From Candidatus Gastranaerophilales bacterium (GTDB lineage Bacteria > Cyanobacteriota > Vampirovibrionia > Gastranaerophilales > Gastranaerophilaceae): a DNA stretch of 64,000 nucleotides. The stretch spans positions 1 to 64,000 of the forward strand of contig CANRGC010000004.1 of assembly GCA_947630045.1 (NCBI GenBank), in the 5' to 3' direction. Every line of letters starts with the position of its first letter. The stretch's first letter is position 1. The notes below the pieces were generated by a model. That model did not search any database. It was not told the DNA's origin and worked only from the letters and a program-made list of their open reading frames with translations. Below, in pieces: positions 62,407 to 64,000 of the stretch. Position numbers and translations under genes: made by a program.

Positions 62407-64000
62407 GCGAATAAATCCTATAAATTACGAATTTAAAAATAATAAATATAAACAAACTCAAGAAAACACCGCCCCTTTGTCTTTTACCTCGCACAGAGTT
62501 ACTTCAAAAGACTTGGACAATGTCGTTTCTATGATAAAAAAATATGATTCTTCAAGGCTGGACGGCACTTTTCAGAAGTTTTATCAATATAGTGATTATA
62601 TGGTAAAAGCGCCTGATTTGTCTGCAAGCGGAACGCCAATTAAAGAATTTTATGCGCTTTCAAGACTTGAACAATCTAAAATAGGCAGCGGAATAGCCCC
62701 AAAAAATGCGGTTCTGTCAAGAATGGGGAACAGATATTTTCTTGTTGAAGAATTTGTTAACGGCAAAAGGCTTTCTACCCTTCCAAGCAATATGGAACAT
62801 ACTGATGACATATTAAAATCTCTTTTTTCAATGGATGTTTCAGGGGTGGTAAATCACGATTTATCTCCCATAAACATTTTAATCGGCAAAGACAATCTGC
62901 CGAGAGTTACAAACTTTGACACTTACAGTTTCATTGCAAATGACGGAAAAATCATACAGTCTGCTTCAACACCAAGCATATATTACCTGACAAAAACGCC
63001 TGTTGCCAAATTTGCGCAAACAGGCAGGCTTGACATTGATTCCATGCCCGCAGAAAAGGGGTTTAAAGAAATTTTCGCAGACAGTTTTTATCTGAAAAGA
63101 AAACGCCCGCATTCCATACATGATTTAATGTATGTAAGAGATTTATCCGAAAACCCTTATATTGGCTTGCCTTCAAACTTGGCAAGTTTTGAGTCAAGAA
63201 CTTTATATAAACAAATAATGAACGGAGATGTCGAAAACCCCGCAGATTTTTTGTGTGATTACATACAAAAAAAGGCAAATACATATCATACCAAAATGAG
63301 AGATTACCTAAAAACGCTTGATATAAAGGAAGATAGCGCAGGAAGCGCCCTTAAACTTTCAGGTGAACAAGCAAAAACAAAACTTCAAAATGCGATTAAA
63401 TATGAAGATTTTCTTATAAACCTTTTTGGAAGCAAAAAGCCTGACCCTTACTTTGGAAAGCTTGAAGCCGCAAAAATTCAGTTAAATGCGCTTTTGTATC
63501 ACAACGATTTAGACAAAGAAGTTCCAAATTCGCTAAGATTGCCCGCAGCATATCGCAAACTTATGAAAGTAATAAGAGAGGGTCTTGGGGTTTATGACGA
63601 ACCTGAATATAAGACATATCTTGAAAGCGAACTTAAAAGATATAAAAATATTTACGCAAGAACAGGAATAGGGCAAACAAATATCCAACAGATAATTCCA
63701 AAAGACCTTGATATTATAGAAAGCAAATTTAAGGGAATTATGGCAAAAGGCACAGGCAAACATTTAAATGATTTTTTAAACAGACTGGAGCCCAACTTAA
63801 AAGATAAAGAAGAAATTGTAACTGAAATGGTTTTTTCCGGCGACGGAATTGAAGGAAAAATTAATCATCTGGGCAAAACAAGCCAACACAAAGTATACAG
63901 AATTAAATCTCGCACCACTTTAAAGAAAGGCTTTGAAAAAACAATTGAAAAAGTTAAAACTCAAGCCAAAGGAGTGATTGAAAAAGTTGAAGAAAAAGAC
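62407..64000 (+). CDS. Large kinase-like orphan protein, 3' end beyond window
   Basis: Open from ATG 62407 (AACAGGA upstream) to the window edge, at least 531 codons. N-terminus MRINPINYEFKNNKYK and, near residue 26, PLSFTSHR. Residues about 85-175 have kinase-like order: a hinge-like YFLVEEFVNGKRL, then NHDLSPINILI (H151, D152, N157), the catalytic loop pattern HxDxxxxN, and VTNFDTYSF where a DFG or DFD would be expected, with Asn170 in place of the first Asp. The rest is helical with a Lys/Glu-rich end. Active kinase, atypical kinase or pseudokinase cannot be decided. Confidence 0.72.

Noticed and set aside
1-64000. CRISPR arrays, transposases, phage genes
   Set aside because: No spaced direct repeats, terminal inverted repeats or recognisable transposase/integrase reading frames were found.

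Overview
The window is a compact, AT-rich bacterial chromosome segment with short intergenic gaps. I see no insertion sequence, phage module, CRISPR array or plasmid gene. It encodes a Gram-negative envelope: lipid A synthesis (lpxD-lpxC-fabZ-lpxA), Kdo and heptose transfer, an LptF/LptG-type permease, a TolC-family channel and a SurA-like chaperone. Alongside these are a plastid/cyanobacterial Ycf45-type AAA+R3H protein, LL-diaminopimelate aminotransferase, the MEP isoprenoid pathway (ispE, ispD), ADP-glucose pyrophosphorylase, a group-B-like [FeFe] hydrogenase and two type IV prepilins. The combination best fits a non-photosynthetic cyanobacterial relative (Melainabacteria/Vampirovibrionia, Gastranaerophilales-like, anaerobic gut type). 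The lineage is inferred; the 5' part of the 16S gene at the left edge would settle it.

Layout. 1-0.85 kb: 5' end of a 16S rRNA gene (minus strand), its leader and promoter. 0.85-10.3 kb: ispE-rsmA, a 5'-nucleotidase-like phosphoesterase, glgC, hydrogenase, rph, a small histidine kinase and citramalate synthase. 10.4-18.3 kb: two orphan proteins, rpsO, LptF/G-type permease-tyrA, leuD-isocitrate-dehydrogenase-like gene, ubiE/menG, a membrane PHP protein and a PAP2 protein. 18.4-25.6 kb: a prepilin, tsaD, dapL, a TPR-NHL protein, a LOG protein, ffh and a Bax-inhibitor-type membrane protein. 25.7-34.6 kb is the most lineage-specific part: an HD-GYP-like protein without its GYP loop, a 48-residue membrane peptide, a protein with three GETAG repeats, a U32 protease, secreted and orphan proteins, a second prepilin, aspS and two tagged orphans. 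34.7-45.4 kb: metK, GH3 hydrolase, TolC-like protein, valS, tRNA-Lys, a DUF3137-like protein, ispD and Ycf45. 45.5-58.8 kb: two long minus-strand gene strings holding the lipid A genes, lepB, polyprenyl synthase, rfaE2, a PpiC lipoprotein, mfd, an acyltransferase and rseP. 58.8-64 kb: an orphan membrane protein, a heptosyltransferase, waaA, a secreted protein with a pilin-like motif, and a large kinase-like orphan cut by the window edge and encoded from 62407.

Three signals go beyond ordinary annotation. First, about a dozen transcription units have a -10 hexamer ending exactly 6-7 bases before the ATG and no Shine-Dalgarno sequence, so leaderless mRNA looks common here beside ordinary SD-led genes; two divergent gene pairs share a symmetrical -10 element. 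Second, several unrelated proteins without Sec signals start with a similar short segment containing S-F-T, S-F-G or F-K (pattern I-x-x-[IVL]-S-F-[GAK] or P-x-S-F-T), which could be an undescribed N-terminal targeting tag; one carrier is the kinase-like protein with a catalytic HDxxxxN loop. Third, the GETAG repeat protein and its neighbouring 48-residue membrane peptide form a small two-gene unit of unknown function.
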